Shown: positions 1-8,524, counted from the stretch's first letter. The stretch is DNA of 64,000 nucleotides from Flemingiibacterium sp045644145 (GCA_045644145.1 JAZRGK010000063.1:44886-108885), one strand, 5' to 3'. Numbers and translations are program-made. The notes: generated from the sequence alone by a model not told the origin.

Positions 1-1128
1 TCATCGAAACCTGTTTCTTCCCTTGACGGGCAAGTTATAACTCTATTACGGTTAGGTCTTTATCAGATCATTTACCTTGACCGCATCCCCGACAGTGCGG
101 CGGTCAACGAAACCGTGGAGCTTGCAAAAAAAGAGGTTCCGAGAGCTGCATCATTTGTAAATGCTGTGCTGAGAGGCTTCCTTCGCACCATGGATGCAAA
201 GAATCTGCCATATCCGGATAAGAGCGATGTTTTGGAGTACCTTTCTGCTCGCTATTCTTTGGGTAAGGAAGTGGTTCGCATGCTTACCGACAGTTGTGCG
301 AATACCGAGGCAATTCTTGAGGCTTTTCAAACACAGCCGTCGGTCACACTGCGCGTGAATACGCTGAAAACTACGGTGAACGAGCTTATTTCATTGCTTG
401 CTGACAAAAACATCGAAGCAGTGCCAACAACTTATTCAAGCGTGGGGGTAAAACTTGTAAAAAAGTCAGTCCCTGCGGAAATATCGGAACTTATTTCGAA
501 AGGATACGTCTATATACAGGACGAGGCATCTCAGATCGCCTCTCTTGCCGCTGATCCTGCACCGGGGAGCACGGTGCTTGATATTTGCGCCTGCCCCGGG
601 GGAAAAAGCTTCGGTGCGGCGATACTTATGGAAAATAAAGGCGAGGTAAGAAGCTTTGATCTTCACAAAAACAAGCTTTCCCTTGTTTCTTCAGGCGCGG
701 CGCGCCTTGGAATCAGCATTATATCAGTTGCCGAGAAAAACGGTGCGGTGAGGGATGAGGCGTTGATCGAAGCCGCAGACACGGTTATATGCGATGTGCC
801 GTGCTCAGGGCTCGGTGTTATTGCAAAGAAACCGGAGATCAGATATAAATCGAGGAGCGAGATGGAAAGGCTTCCGGAGATACAGTATTCCATATTGAAA
901 AACGCTTCAGACTATGTAAAGCACGGCGGAGTTCTGTGCTATTCCACATGTACGCTAAATAAAAAGGAAAATGAAGAAGTTGTCAGAAGATTCCTCGCAC
1001 AGACCGATGAGTACACGGCTGAAGATTTTTCTGTAGGTACACTTGCTTCGGAAAACGGCATGCTTACGCTTCTTCCGAATATACACGGTACAGACGGATT
1101 TTTCATCGCAAAATTAAGACGGAAATGA
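1..1128 (+). CDS. rsmB: 16S rRNA (cytosine-967-C5)-methyltransferase RsmB, 5' truncated
   Basis: Methylates C967 of 16S rRNA using SAM. The reading frame is open from the first base of the window, so the start lies upstream; 375 residues are visible. The first part is the end of the NusB-like RNA-binding domain (LRLGLYQIIYLDRIPDSAAV in the first 35 or so codons). The methyltransferase domain follows: the SAM loop LDICACPGGKS near base 577, motif IV DVPCSGLG near base 790 and the catalytic motif YSTCT near base 940, giving the two cysteines of the RsmB/NOP2 family. It starts the conserved rsmB-rlmN-prpC-prkC-rsgA order and is 20 bases before rlmN, so the two are probably co-transcribed. Confidence 0.95.
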   Translation, partial: SSKPVSSLDGQVITLLRLGLYQIIYLDRIPDSAAVNETVELAKKEVPRAASFVNAVLRGFLRTMDAKNLPYPDKSDVLEYLSARYSLGKEVVRMLTDSCANTEAILEAFQTQPSVTLRVNTLKTTVNELISLLADKNIEAVPTTYSSVGVKLVKKSVPAEISELISKGYVYIQDEASQIASLAADPAPGSTVLDICACPGGKSFGAAILMENKGEVRSFDLHKNKLSLVSSGAARLGISIISVAEKNGAVRDEALIEAADTVICDVPCSGLGVIAKKPEIRYKSRSEMERLPEIQYSILKNASDYVKHGGVLCYSTCTLNKKENEEVVRRFLAQTDEYTAEDFSVGTLASENGMLTLLPNIHGTDGFFIAKLRRK

Positions 1129-1148
1129 CTCAAATAAAAGGATAGAAT

Positions 1149-2237
1149 ATGCTTACACTTAACGGCAAAGCCGACCTGCTTTCAATGAATATTCCCGAGC
1201 TTGAGGAATTCCTCATGGCGCTTGGAGAGCCGAAATACAGAGCGAAGCAAATATTTTCTTGGATGCACCGCGGTGTTTCACTTGATGGAATGACGGATAT
1301 TTCCAAAAAGCTTCGCGAGAAGCTTTCGGAAACCGCAGTGGTAGACCTTCCTACCATCGAACGCAAGCTTGTTTCAAAGCTCGACGGTACAGTAAAATAT
1401 CTGTTCGGGCTTTATGACGGCAATGTTATAGAGAGCGTAATAATGCGATACAAGCACGGAAATTCTATCTGTATTTCCTGCGAGGTGGGGTGTCCCATGG
1501 GATGCAAATTTTGTGCATCCACTATAGGCGGTCTTGTAAGAAAACTCCGTCCTGCGGAGCTTATCGGTCAGGTTATTGTTGCTGAACGTGACCTCGGCGA
1601 GAGAATATCCAACATCGTAATGATGGGCATCGGAGAACCGTTTGATAATTTTGATAATACACTTAAATTCCTTGAACTTGCAGGCGATCCGTCGGGACTT
1701 AACATAGGCGGAAGGCATATATCTCTTTCCACCTGTGGGCTTGTCGATAAAATAGATGAGCTTGCAAAGCATGATCTGCAGATAACTTTGTCCATATCCC
1801 TTCATGCGGCGGATGATGAAACCAGATCGTCCATTATGCCGGTAAACAACAAGTGGAAGATAGCGGAGCTGCTTGATGCATGCAGGCGGTATTTTGCCGC
1901 AACCGGGCGCCGGATATCCTTTGAATATACGCTTATAGCCGGCAAAAATGATTCCCCCGAATACGCAAGACGACTTGCATCTACATTAAAGCACGGGCTT
2001 TATCGGGGTTCTAATTCTTTTCCTATACATGTGAATCTTATTCCGGTCAATGAGGTTGAGGAAACCGGATTTTCACGTTCAAGCAGTGATGCGGTGAAGC
2101 GTTTCTGTGATACGCTCAATTCCCTCGGTGTCAACGCTACGGTAAGACGGAAGCTTGGCGGCGATATAAACGCGTCCTGCGGTCAGTTAAGACGTGCAAA
2201 ATTAAAGGAAGATGCAGAGAAAATCAGTGAAAACTGA
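1149..2237 (+). CDS. rlmN: 23S rRNA A2503 / tRNA A37 C2-methyltransferase RlmN
   Basis: Radical-SAM methyltransferase that puts a C2 methyl on A2503 of 23S rRNA and, in studied relatives, A37 of some tRNAs. The protein has 362 residues, the normal length. The iron-sulfur motif CxxxCxxC is C115, C119, C122 (GCPMGCKFC). C108 and C344 (in NASCGQLRR) match the two additional conserved cysteines of the family; C344 is the expected methyl-carrying residue. The SAM-binding stretch MMGIGEPFDN follows. The ATG has a weak AAAGG site about 8 bases upstream. About 120 bases separate it from prpC, enough for a separate promoter there. Confidence 0.97.
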   Translation: MLTLNGKADLLSMNIPELEEFLMALGEPKYRAKQIFSWMHRGVSLDGMTDISKKLREKLSETAVVDLPTIERKLVSKLDGTVKYLFGLYDGNVIESVIMRYKHGNSICISCEVGCPMGCKFCASTIGGLVRKLRPAELIGQVIVAERDLGERISNIVMMGIGEPFDNFDNTLKFLELAGDPSGLNIGGRHISLSTCGLVDKIDELAKHDLQITLSISLHAADDETRSSIMPVNNKWKIAELLDACRRYFAATGRRISFEYTLIAGKNDSPEYARRLASTLKHGLYRGSNSFPIHVNLIPVNEVEETGFSRSSSDAVKRFCDTLNSLGVNATVRRKLGGDINASCGQLRRAKLKEDAEKISEN

Positions 2238-2359
2238 GCTTTGTTCAATAAATTTTGATATTTAATTCTTTTTTGTGCCATATATATGTAATATAATTTA
2301 TGTGACACACACGCAAGCATGGGGCGTGTGTCCCCAAAATGAGAGGAATGATTGTGCTA

Positions 2360-3166
2360 ATGAACTTTTTCGGAAAAAGCGATATCGGCAAGATGCGCAC
2401 GGCGAATCAGGACAGCTATCTGATACGTCCGCTGTGCAAAAATGCCACGCTTTGCGTTGTTTGTGACGGTATGGGCGGCGCCAAAAGCGGCAATGTTGCA
2501 AGCGAGAGCGCTATAGAAACATTTGGCGAGCGTATTGTAAAATACACTCAGTCGAAAATAAATAAGGATGGTATACTTGCGCTTACAAGTGATGAGGCAT
2601 GCGTTATTTTGGATGATGCTGTACACGATGCAAACCAGACTGTGTTTAAAAAAGCGCAAAGTTCTTCCGACTATACCGGCATGGGAACAACGCTTGTTGC
2701 GGCCCTTTTCTGCGATGACACGGTATATGTTGTCAATGTAGGTGACAGCCGCTTGTATCTTGTTTCCGACAACACAATCACTCAGATAACACACGACCAT
2801 TCCTACGTTCAGCACCTTATTGACAGCGGTTCTATTTCTACCGATGAAGCAAGAAATCATCCGTACCGCAACCGTATAACCAGAGCTGTGGGCATCAATC
2901 ATGAGCTTGAAGTGGACATATTCTCGGTTGAACTTTCAAACCTTGACGTTTGCTACTTATTACTCTGCTCGGACGGACTTTCCGGTCAGCTCCTTTCCGA
3001 GGATATATATGCTATTATTTCATCAGACGTTGATATCGACGTTGTTACGGATATTGAATCTGAGCTTAGCGACAAAACCGAAAGACTTATAGAAGCCGCA
3101 AATAATGCAGGCGGTCCGGACAACATTACAGCGGTACTTGTCAAATATGTAAAGGAGCTTGGATGA
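2360..3166 (+). CDS. prpC: PP2C-family protein serine/threonine phosphatase (PrpC/Stp)
   Basis: Metal-dependent phosphatase that reverses phosphorylation by the neighbouring PASTA kinase. Motifs in order: SDIGKMRTANQDSY (metal Asp), CDGMGGAKSG, GDSRLYL, DHSYV, CSDGLSG and GGPDNITAVLVKY, all standard for PP2C. I chose ATG 2360 because the protein then begins five residues before the SDIGK motif, as in PrpC; a GTG at 2354 lies 6 bases after the AGAGGA site at 2342-2347 and is the alternative. The gene overlaps prkC by four bases (ATGA), so translation is likely coupled. A short hairpin (2307-2314 with 2324-2331) lies in the leader. Confidence 0.95.
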   Translation: MNFFGKSDIGKMRTANQDSYLIRPLCKNATLCVVCDGMGGAKSGNVASESAIETFGERIVKYTQSKINKDGILALTSDEACVILDDAVHDANQTVFKKAQSSSDYTGMGTTLVAALFCDDTVYVVNVGDSRLYLVSDNTITQITHDHSYVQHLIDSGSISTDEARNHPYRNRITRAVGINHELEVDIFSVELSNLDVCYLLLCSDGLSGQLLSEDIYAIISSDVDIDVVTDIESELSDKTERLIEAANNAGGPDNITAVLVKYVKELG

Positions 3167-4929
3167 TGGATTCGTTTGAAAAGTATGTAGGTCAGGTGTT
3201 TGACAAACGCTACAGAATAATTAAAGTTATCGGAATAGGCGGCATGGCGGTGGTTTTTGAAGCTACTGATTTGCTTATGCGCCGCAGTGTAGCTGTCAAA
3301 ATGCTTAAAGACGATATAAATAATGATGTGCAGGCGGTCAAGCGTTTCATCAATGAGAGCAAGGCTGTCGCCATGCTTTCCCATCCCAACATCGTAAATA
3401 TTTACGATGTTTCTGTAAAGGACAACCTTAAATATATCGTTATGGAGCTTGTTGAGGGTATTACGCTTAAGAATTATATCCTCAAAAAAGGTGTACTCAG
3501 CTTCCACGAGATAATGGCTATTACCGAGCAGATACTTCTTGCACTCGATCATGCGCATAAGAAGGGAATCGTCCACCGCGATATCAAGCCGCAGAATATT
3601 ATGATGCTAAAAAACGGTGTTATAAAGGTAGCGGATTTCGGTATTGCCAAGCTGCCAAATGCCGAAACGGTTACTATGACCGATAAGGCGATCGGCACGG
3701 TATTCTATATAAGCCCTGAGCAGGCAAGCGGTAAGCCCATCGACAGACGAAGCGATATTTATTCCCTTGGTGTTACAATGTATGAGATGGCTACGGGTAA
3801 GCTCCCGTTTGTTGCTGACAGCCCGGTTACAGTTGCCATAATGCAGGTGAAAAACAAACCGCGTCCGCCGCGCGAGATCAACCCACAGCTTCCTATAGGT
3901 CTTGAGCAGATAATACTTGGAGCAATGGAGAAAAGCTCTGACAATCGCTTCCAGAGTGCGGCGCAGATGCTTCGTCATGTGGCGCAGGTCAAGAACAATC
4001 CCAAAACTGTATTCAAAATGCCTAAAACGGACACCTCAGTGGATGACATTGGGGGATTGCAGCAGAAAACACCTTCTAATGTTAAAAGATTGACTCCGCC
4101 ATCCCGTGCAAGCAGATCTATGTTTCCTGTTATTGCCGGAGTGGCAAGCGCATTTATGATCGTCTGCTGTGTAAGTGCTGTTGTTGTGCTTAACCAGATT
4201 TTTACTATGACTACCACGGATACTTCAAAGCAAATAACTGTGCAGGATTTCCGGGGGCATATATACAGTGAGGAATTTGAGCAATCGCTTGAGGCTACTC
4301 ACTATAATGTTGAGGTCGAATACAGCTACGATGCCAAATATGACCGTAATGTGATAATTGCACAGGATCCGGAGCCTAATGCAAAGCGCAAGGTGAACCC
4401 CGAAAAAAATCAGATGTGTGATATTAAGCTGATCGTATGTTGGGGCGCTGAAACCTGTGAGCTTCCCGATCTTGCATATGATGATGCAAGAGATGCAATG
4501 ATTGAGCTTCGTACAAATTACGGACTTATTCCCGTTGAAGTAAAAGAAGAGCATGAATATATCAGCGAAGGCTATGTCATAAGAACCGATCCCGAGCCGG
4601 GAACTACGCTTAAGGTTGGCGACAGTGTAACGCTGTACGTCAGCAGCGGACAGAAGGTAGAGTATGTTGAGATGCCTGATTTCTATAAGTGCGATGAAAC
4701 GGCTGTTATGAAATTGCTTGAACTCAACAAGCTTGAATTAGGTAACGTTACACGCGAATATAACGACGAGGTGCCGAAGGGTTGTGTTATAAGCCAGAGC
4801 CGTGCTCACAGAGCAACTACTCCTACCGGAACCAAGATAGATTTCGTAATGAGCCTTGGTCCGATGCTTGCCGAAACTACTGCTGATACAGAAGACAGCG
4901 AAACTACAGAGGATTGGTTCGAAAACTGA
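3163..4929 (+). CDS. prkC: Membrane serine/threonine protein kinase with PASTA repeats (PrkC)
   Basis: Senses muropeptides or lipid II outside the cell and phosphorylates division, wall and spore-germination targets inside. The kinase domain spans about residues 14-275: glycine loop GIGGMAVVF, ATP lysine K46, HRDIKPQN with catalytic D140, DFG at 158-160, SPEQ activation segment. A single membrane helix lies at about 321-345. The outside part has three PASTA repeats (about 355-425, 430-495, 500-565) and an acidic Glu/Thr tail. AAAGGAG at 3151-3157 precedes the ATG, which overlaps the phosphatase stop. At 588 residues with three PASTA units it is typical for Clostridia. Confidence 0.97.
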   Translation: MMDSFEKYVGQVFDKRYRIIKVIGIGGMAVVFEATDLLMRRSVAVKMLKDDINNDVQAVKRFINESKAVAMLSHPNIVNIYDVSVKDNLKYIVMELVEGITLKNYILKKGVLSFHEIMAITEQILLALDHAHKKGIVHRDIKPQNIMMLKNGVIKVADFGIAKLPNAETVTMTDKAIGTVFYISPEQASGKPIDRRSDIYSLGVTMYEMATGKLPFVADSPVTVAIMQVKNKPRPPREINPQLPIGLEQIILGAMEKSSDNRFQSAAQMLRHVAQVKNNPKTVFKMPKTDTSVDDIGGLQQKTPSNVKRLTPPSRASRSMFPVIAGVASAFMIVCCVSAVVVLNQIFTMTTTDTSKQITVQDFRGHIYSEEFEQSLEATHYNVEVEYSYDAKYDRNVIIAQDPEPNAKRKVNPEKNQMCDIKLIVCWGAETCELPDLAYDDARDAMIELRTNYGLIPVEVKEEHEYISEGYVIRTDPEPGTTLKVGDSVTLYVSSGQKVEYVEMPDFYKCDETAVMKLLELNKLELGNVTREYNDEVPKGCVISQSRAHRATTPTGTKIDFVMSLGPMLAETTADTEDSETTEDWFEN

Positions 4930-4962
4930 TTTACAGCCATCCTGATAACGGAGAAAGACTTA

Positions 4963-5985
4963 ATGGAGCTTAAATTAGGCGCAAAAATAATAAAAGGTGT
5001 TGGCGGACTCTTCGTGGCGCGCATATCAAGAGCCGATGCCGACATGCTTCGCGGTATGGGGGTAAAGGTTGATGGCGATACCCTTCTGTGCAAGGCGCGC
5101 GGAGTGTTTCGCCATGAAAAATTAACGCTTCTTGTAGGCGACGAAGTTATACTGCGGATTGATACGGAGCTTGCTTTGGCATCTGACAGCGAATCCCAAT
5201 CGGTAAACAAGCGAACCGATGAGGCTATGGCGGGCGTTATGATTGAGGAAACGCTTCCAAGGAGAAACGAGCTTATACGTCCGCCGATGTCAAACCTCGA
5301 TATAATATTTGCGGTATTCGCGGCGGCAAAGCCTGCACCGGCGCTTTCTACAGTGGACAAGCTTATAACCATTGCTGAATACAAGGAGATAGAGCCGGTC
5401 GTAGTCATTACAAAAGCGGATCTTGCACCGGATGACGCGGAGCGTTATGCTGAAATTTACCGTAAGTGCGGATTCAAGGTTTTCGTGGAAGGGTTGGGCA
5501 TCGACGGTGCAGAGCTTGAGGCATTTATAAGGGATAATTCCAATCTGGTCTCTGTGTTTGCAGGCGCATCGGGTGTTGGAAAATCAACTCTTATGAACCG
5601 GCTGTTCCCAAATCTTGGACTCGCTACAGGTGAAGTAAGCCGTAAAACACAGCACGGAAGACATACTACCCGTCACACGGAGCTGTATCCTCTCGACAGA
5701 CAATTCGGTGAGGGTGCGTGTGGGTACATTGCAGACACTCCCGGATTTGGTATGCTTGATTTTGTGCAGTTCGACTTTTATACGAAAGCAGACCTACCCT
5801 ATGTATTCAGGGAATTTGAGCCGTATATCGGCTCTTGCCGCTACACTAAATGCACTCATACCAAGGAAGATGGCTGTGCTTTGCTTGAGGCTATCAAAAG
5901 CGGGGAAGTTCCCGCTGAACGGCACAAGAGCTATCTTGAATTTTATGAGGTGCTTAAAAATAAGCACGAATGGGACAAAAAATGA
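4963..5985 (+). CDS. rsgA: Ribosome small-subunit GTPase A (RsgA/YloQ)
   Basis: Circularly permuted GTPase that checks late 30S maturation. The GTP motifs appear in permuted order: G4 TKAD at 150-153, G1 GASGVGKST at 201-209, G3 DTPG at 258-261. The C-terminal zinc site is C292, C297, H299, C305. The N-terminal OB fold carries an extra, Ser/Asp-rich insertion of about 20 residues (roughly 70-92) before the usual RRNELIRPP segment. At 340 residues it is somewhat longer than the B. subtilis protein for that reason. It lies 33 bases after prkC and overlaps thiN by four bases, matching the prkC-rsgA order of Firmicutes. Confidence 0.96.
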   Translation: MELKLGAKIIKGVGGLFVARISRADADMLRGMGVKVDGDTLLCKARGVFRHEKLTLLVGDEVILRIDTELALASDSESQSVNKRTDEAMAGVMIEETLPRRNELIRPPMSNLDIIFAVFAAAKPAPALSTVDKLITIAEYKEIEPVVVITKADLAPDDAERYAEIYRKCGFKVFVEGLGIDGAELEAFIRDNSNLVSVFAGASGVGKSTLMNRLFPNLGLATGEVSRKTQHGRHTTRHTELYPLDRQFGEGACGYIADTPGFGMLDFVQFDFYTKADLPYVFREFEPYIGSCRYTKCTHTKEDGCALLEAIKSGEVPAERHKSYLEFYEVLKNKHEWDKK

Positions 5986-6641
5986 AAAGGGATTTTTACA
6001 TTTTCACCGGCGGCAAGGTTTACGCCGATACATTATCAGAAATTTCGCTCTCACTCAGTGAGGGCGATTTCGTCATTGCCGCTGACAGCGGTTACCTTAC
6101 GGCGAAAAGATTTTCCGTAAAGCCTGATATGCTTCTTGGTGATCTTGATTCCCTTGGGGCGGAGAATCTGTCCGAGGACGAGCTTGCCTTGATGGAAAAA
6201 ATACTTGTTTCTCCAATAAAAGACGATACCGATACCCAGCTTGCCGTGGATACGGCAATTTTCCGCGGGGCTGAAAACATTTACATAGTCGGCGGTCTTG
6301 GGGGGCGGCTTGATCATACGCTTTCAAGCGTCTTCTTGCTTGAATACATTGCGGAGCGCGGAATTGGCTGTCTTATGACCGATGGGCGCAACAGAGTGCG
6401 AATATTGCGCGCAGACGGTGAGAAACAGAGCGTTGCCGTAGCAAAAGGTTATAAGTATCTGTCGCTTGTTTCCTTAACTGATGTGTGCTGCGGTGTATCT
6501 GTATCGGGAGTATACTATCCTCTTGACTCGGTAGAGCTTACGAGAAAATATTCATATGCTGTCAGCAACGAGATAACTGCAGATCATGCTGAAATCTCAC
6601 TTGTTGAAGGCGTAATGCTGGTTATCGAAAGCAGAGATTAA
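5982..6641 (+). CDS. thiN: Thiamine pyrophosphokinase (ThiN)
   Basis: Transfers pyrophosphate from ATP to thiamine to make the cofactor TPP. The family motifs are present: AADSGYLTAKRF near the N-terminus, LLGDLDSLG, DDTDTQLAVD, and GGLGGRLDHTLS, which hold the metal- and nucleotide-binding acidic residues. ATG 5982 overlaps the rsgA stop as ATGA and gives 219 residues; an in-frame ATG at 5970 is possible but lacks a better ribosome site. In B. subtilis rpe lies between rsgA and thiN; here it is missing, so the genes are directly coupled. spoVM follows 79 bases later, as in bacilli. Confidence 0.93.
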   Translation: MKRDFYIFTGGKVYADTLSEISLSLSEGDFVIAADSGYLTAKRFSVKPDMLLGDLDSLGAENLSEDELALMEKILVSPIKDDTDTQLAVDTAIFRGAENIYIVGGLGGRLDHTLSSVFLLEYIAERGIGCLMTDGRNRVRILRADGEKQSVAVAKGYKYLSLVSLTDVCCGVSVSGVYYPLDSVELTRKYSYAVSNEITADHAEISLVEGVMLVIESRD

Positions 6642-6720
6642 CAAATTTCCTGACTACGTCATATCCTTTTAATGAGCCGTTAATTACTGCTTGAGTCGTA
6701 TAGTTAAGAAGGGACACGAT

Positions 6721-6798
6721 ATGAAGGTTGTAGTTGTCAAATCCCCGAAGCTGTTTGTGCCGATTTTGCGGAAGCTTTTTGGGATAAAGAAGAAATAA
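6721..6798 (+). CDS. spoVM: Stage V sporulation protein SpoVM (25 residues)
   Basis: Tiny amphipathic helix that recognises the curved forespore membrane and anchors the coat ATPase SpoIVA. The peptide begins MKVVVVKSPKLF and ends FGIKKK. It lines up with B. subtilis SpoVM at M1, K2, K7, P9, K10, I15, R17, G21 and the basic end; P9 is the functionally important kink. It has a good ribosome site (AAGAAGGGA at 6706-6714, six bases before the ATG). Its position after thiN is the conserved Firmicutes place for spoVM. rpmB, the usual next gene on the opposite strand in Bacillus, is absent. A palindromic terminator follows directly. Confidence 0.88.
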   Translation: MKVVVVKSPKLFVPILRKLFGIKKK

Positions 6799-6803
6799 TA
6801 CAT

Positions 6804-6839
6804 AAATGAGCTGCTGCACCTGTGTACAGCAGCTCATTT
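6804..6839. terminator. Bidirectional terminator, recurring hairpin family copy 1
   Basis: A 13-bp perfect stem, AAATGAGCTGCTG (6804-6816) with CAGCAGCTCATTT (6827-6839), lies between the convergent genes spoVM and the 6864 gene. The core GAGCTGYTRCAC recurs in the hairpins at 39212 and 48455. Confidence 0.75.
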
Positions 6840-6863
6840 CCGTGTAGGAGCAGCACCATGGAA

Positions 6864-7289
6864 TTATAAAAATCTTGCAAGATTTTCGGCGGTGCTTTTT
6901 TCGAATTTAAGCACATCTTCGGCGAGAGCACGAGCTTCCTTTGAGTGTTCGCCGGAATTGAGTTGCTTTTCAATGTTGATGATACCCATAGTTGCACCGT
7001 TTATCATCATTTCCGCAAGATGGGATGTGGTGGTGTCAAGCATGGTATTAAAGGTCATTCCGATCTTGCTTCCCGCTTTCGCCATCATTCCCGGTTCTTC
7101 GGGCTTAAGCCCACGTTCCGCAAGAAGCGATGCCGCGCGCTTTGAATATTCGCGATATTTTTCAAGCTCGCGGGTCATTTCGCATCGCATGCCCGAATCC
7201 GCCGCCTTATCCATAAGGTCGATAAGGGCATCGCCGCCCATGACGGTGTTTTTATACAGCTCATTAAGCAGTATTTCGTTGTTATCCAT
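6864..7289 (-). CDS. Helical DUF2383/ferritin-like protein of unknown function
   Basis: A 141-residue, almost entirely helical protein without signal peptide or membrane helix. It begins MDNNEILLNELYKNTVMGGD and has long amphipathic helices with scattered Glu, His and Met (REYSKRAASLLAERG, HLAEMMINGATMGIINIEKQ), the pattern of a four-helix bundle. I read it as related to the DUF2383 or ferritin-like group of small Clostridia proteins, but no full EXXH iron set is evident, so metal binding is uncertain. GAGGGA precedes its ATG by a few bases. It is downstream of metA on the same strand but a strong terminator (7309-7335) separates them. I do not know its function. Confidence 0.6.
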   Translation of the reverse strand: MDNNEILLNELYKNTVMGGDALIDLMDKAADSGMRCEMTRELEKYREYSKRAASLLAERGLKPEEPGMMAKAGSKIGMTFNTMLDTTTSHLAEMMINGATMGIINIEKQLNSGEHSKEARALAEDVLKFEKSTAENLARFL

Positions 7290-7308
7290 ATTCCCTCACA
7301 CAAAAACA

Positions 7309-7335
7309 TAATACCGTGGTTAAACCACGGTATTA
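7309..7335 (-). terminator. Terminator of metA
   Basis: A perfect 12-bp stem (7309-7320 with 7324-7335) with a three-base loop lies 25 bases after the metA stop. Read on the minus strand it is followed by a T-rich stretch at 7302-7308. Confidence 0.8.
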
Positions 7336-7360
7336 GTATTTGCGGATAACTTAAATATAT

Positions 7361-8284
7361 TTACGATCTCGAAAGATCTTCAAGATCATAAGGTGTATTC
7401 TGGTACACGAAATAGTTTAGCCAATTTGAGAACATAAGATTTGCATGTCCGCGCCAGAGGTTTGGCGGACGCTTTGAGGGATTGTTGTCAGGGAAATAGT
7501 TGTACGGTATTTCGATTTCAAGACCCTTGTCCACATCGCGGAAATATTCCTTAGATAACGTGTCGTAGTCGTACTCTGAATGTCCCGTTACAAAAAGCAT
7601 GCGCGAATCCTTGGCGGCGATGATGTACGGACCTGCCATATCGCTTCTTGCGATAAGCTCAATACCCTCTACCTTTGATATTTCTTCTTCCGAAATACCT
7701 GTGTGGCGCGAATGAGGAGCGTAGAAATATTCGTCGAATCCGCGGACTATGGGATGATTAGGGCGGAGAGCGTAATGCTTGAATACGCCGAACATTTTCT
7801 TGCCAAGGGAGTGCTTTTTTACACCGTAGTGGTAGTAAAGCCCTGCCTGTGCCGCCCAGCAGATATGCAGGGTAGAGAACACATGGGTCTTGGACCATTC
7901 CATGATGCCGCAAAGCTCGTCCCAATATGTAACATCGTGAAAATCCAAGTTTTCAACCGGTGCACCGGTAATGATAAGTCCGTCAAATTTTTCGTTCTTT
8001 ATATCGTCAAAATTCTTATAGAACGCTTCCATGTGCTCCGCAGGCGTATGCTTTGAACGGTGTGTTGCGGTCTGAAGCAGAGTAAACTCGATTTGCAGCG
8101 AACTGTTGGAAAGTAGGCGGATAAGCTGAGTTTCCGTGGTGATCTTTGTGGGCATAAGGTTCAGCACCGCGATTTTCAGCGGACGTATATCCTGGTGTTC
8201 GGCGCGGAAATCATTCATTACGAAGATATTCTCACGTTCAAGTATTTCGTGGGCAGGTAAACCTACTGGTATTTTTATTGGCAC
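7361..8284 (-). CDS. metA: Homoserine O-acetyltransferase, MetA family
   Basis: Acylates homoserine in methionine synthesis. I place the start at GTG 8284, seven bases after GGAGGA (8292-8297); translation then begins MPIKIPVGLPAHE as in the family and gives 307 residues. With this start the catalytic residues fall on the family numbers: nucleophile C142, H235 and E237. Residue 111 is Glu (TGAPVENLDF). In the characterised B. cereus enzyme Glu111 specifies acetyl-CoA and Gly111 succinyl-CoA, so this is inferred to be an acetyltransferase despite the MetA fold. It is a single-gene transcript with its own promoter (8389-8417) and terminator. I see no SAM riboswitch in the short leader. Confidence 0.93.
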   Translation of the reverse strand: MPIKIPVGLPAHEILERENIFVMNDFRAEHQDIRPLKIAVLNLMPTKITTETQLIRLLSNSSLQIEFTLLQTATHRSKHTPAEHMEAFYKNFDDIKNEKFDGLIITGAPVENLDFHDVTYWDELCGIMEWSKTHVFSTLHICWAAQAGLYYHYGVKKHSLGKKMFGVFKHYALRPNHPIVRGFDEYFYAPHSRHTGISEEEISKVEGIELIARSDMAGPYIIAAKDSRMLFVTGHSEYDYDTLSKEYFRDVDKGLEIEIPYNYFPDNNPSKRPPNLWRGHANLMFSNWLNYFVYQNTPYDLEDLSRS

Positions 8285-8388
8285 TTGGTATTCCTCCGTG
8301 GTTTGTATGTTGAGGCGGATTTGCGAATTCATACATCTTTTGCGCGAAATGCATTCCGCGACGTACAGATATAAGCATGACTAGTATC

Positions 8389-8417
8389 ATTATACCACAA
8401 AACTTAAGATAAAACAA
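8389..8417 (-). promoter_or_regulatory. SigA-type promoter of metA
   Basis: On the minus strand: TTGTTT (8417-8412), 17-base spacer, consensus TATAAT (8394-8389). The leader to the GTG start is about 95 bases. Confidence 0.75.
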
Positions 8418-8515
8418 CAGTATTGATGAAAAAATATATTTTCAATAAAAACAATTACAAAAACGCAAAAAAGTTATTAAATTTTCAAAAAAGTATATCT
8501 TTTGCGAAAAAAATA

Positions 8516-8524
8516 TGTTATAAT
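8516..8524 (+). promoter_or_regulatory. Extended -10 promoter of the 8598 gene
   Basis: TGTTATAAT: an extended -10 (TGn) joined to a consensus TATAAT at 8519-8524, with no clear -35. It is about 75 bases before the coding start. Confidence 0.55.

Noticed and set aside
2275..2466. 63-codon frame overlapping the prpC start
   Set aside because: Overlaps promoter, hairpin and ribosome site of prpC and has no family similarity.
8285..8410. SAM riboswitch before metA
   Set aside because: No K-turn, pseudoknot or terminator pattern; leader is about 95 bases without stable stems.
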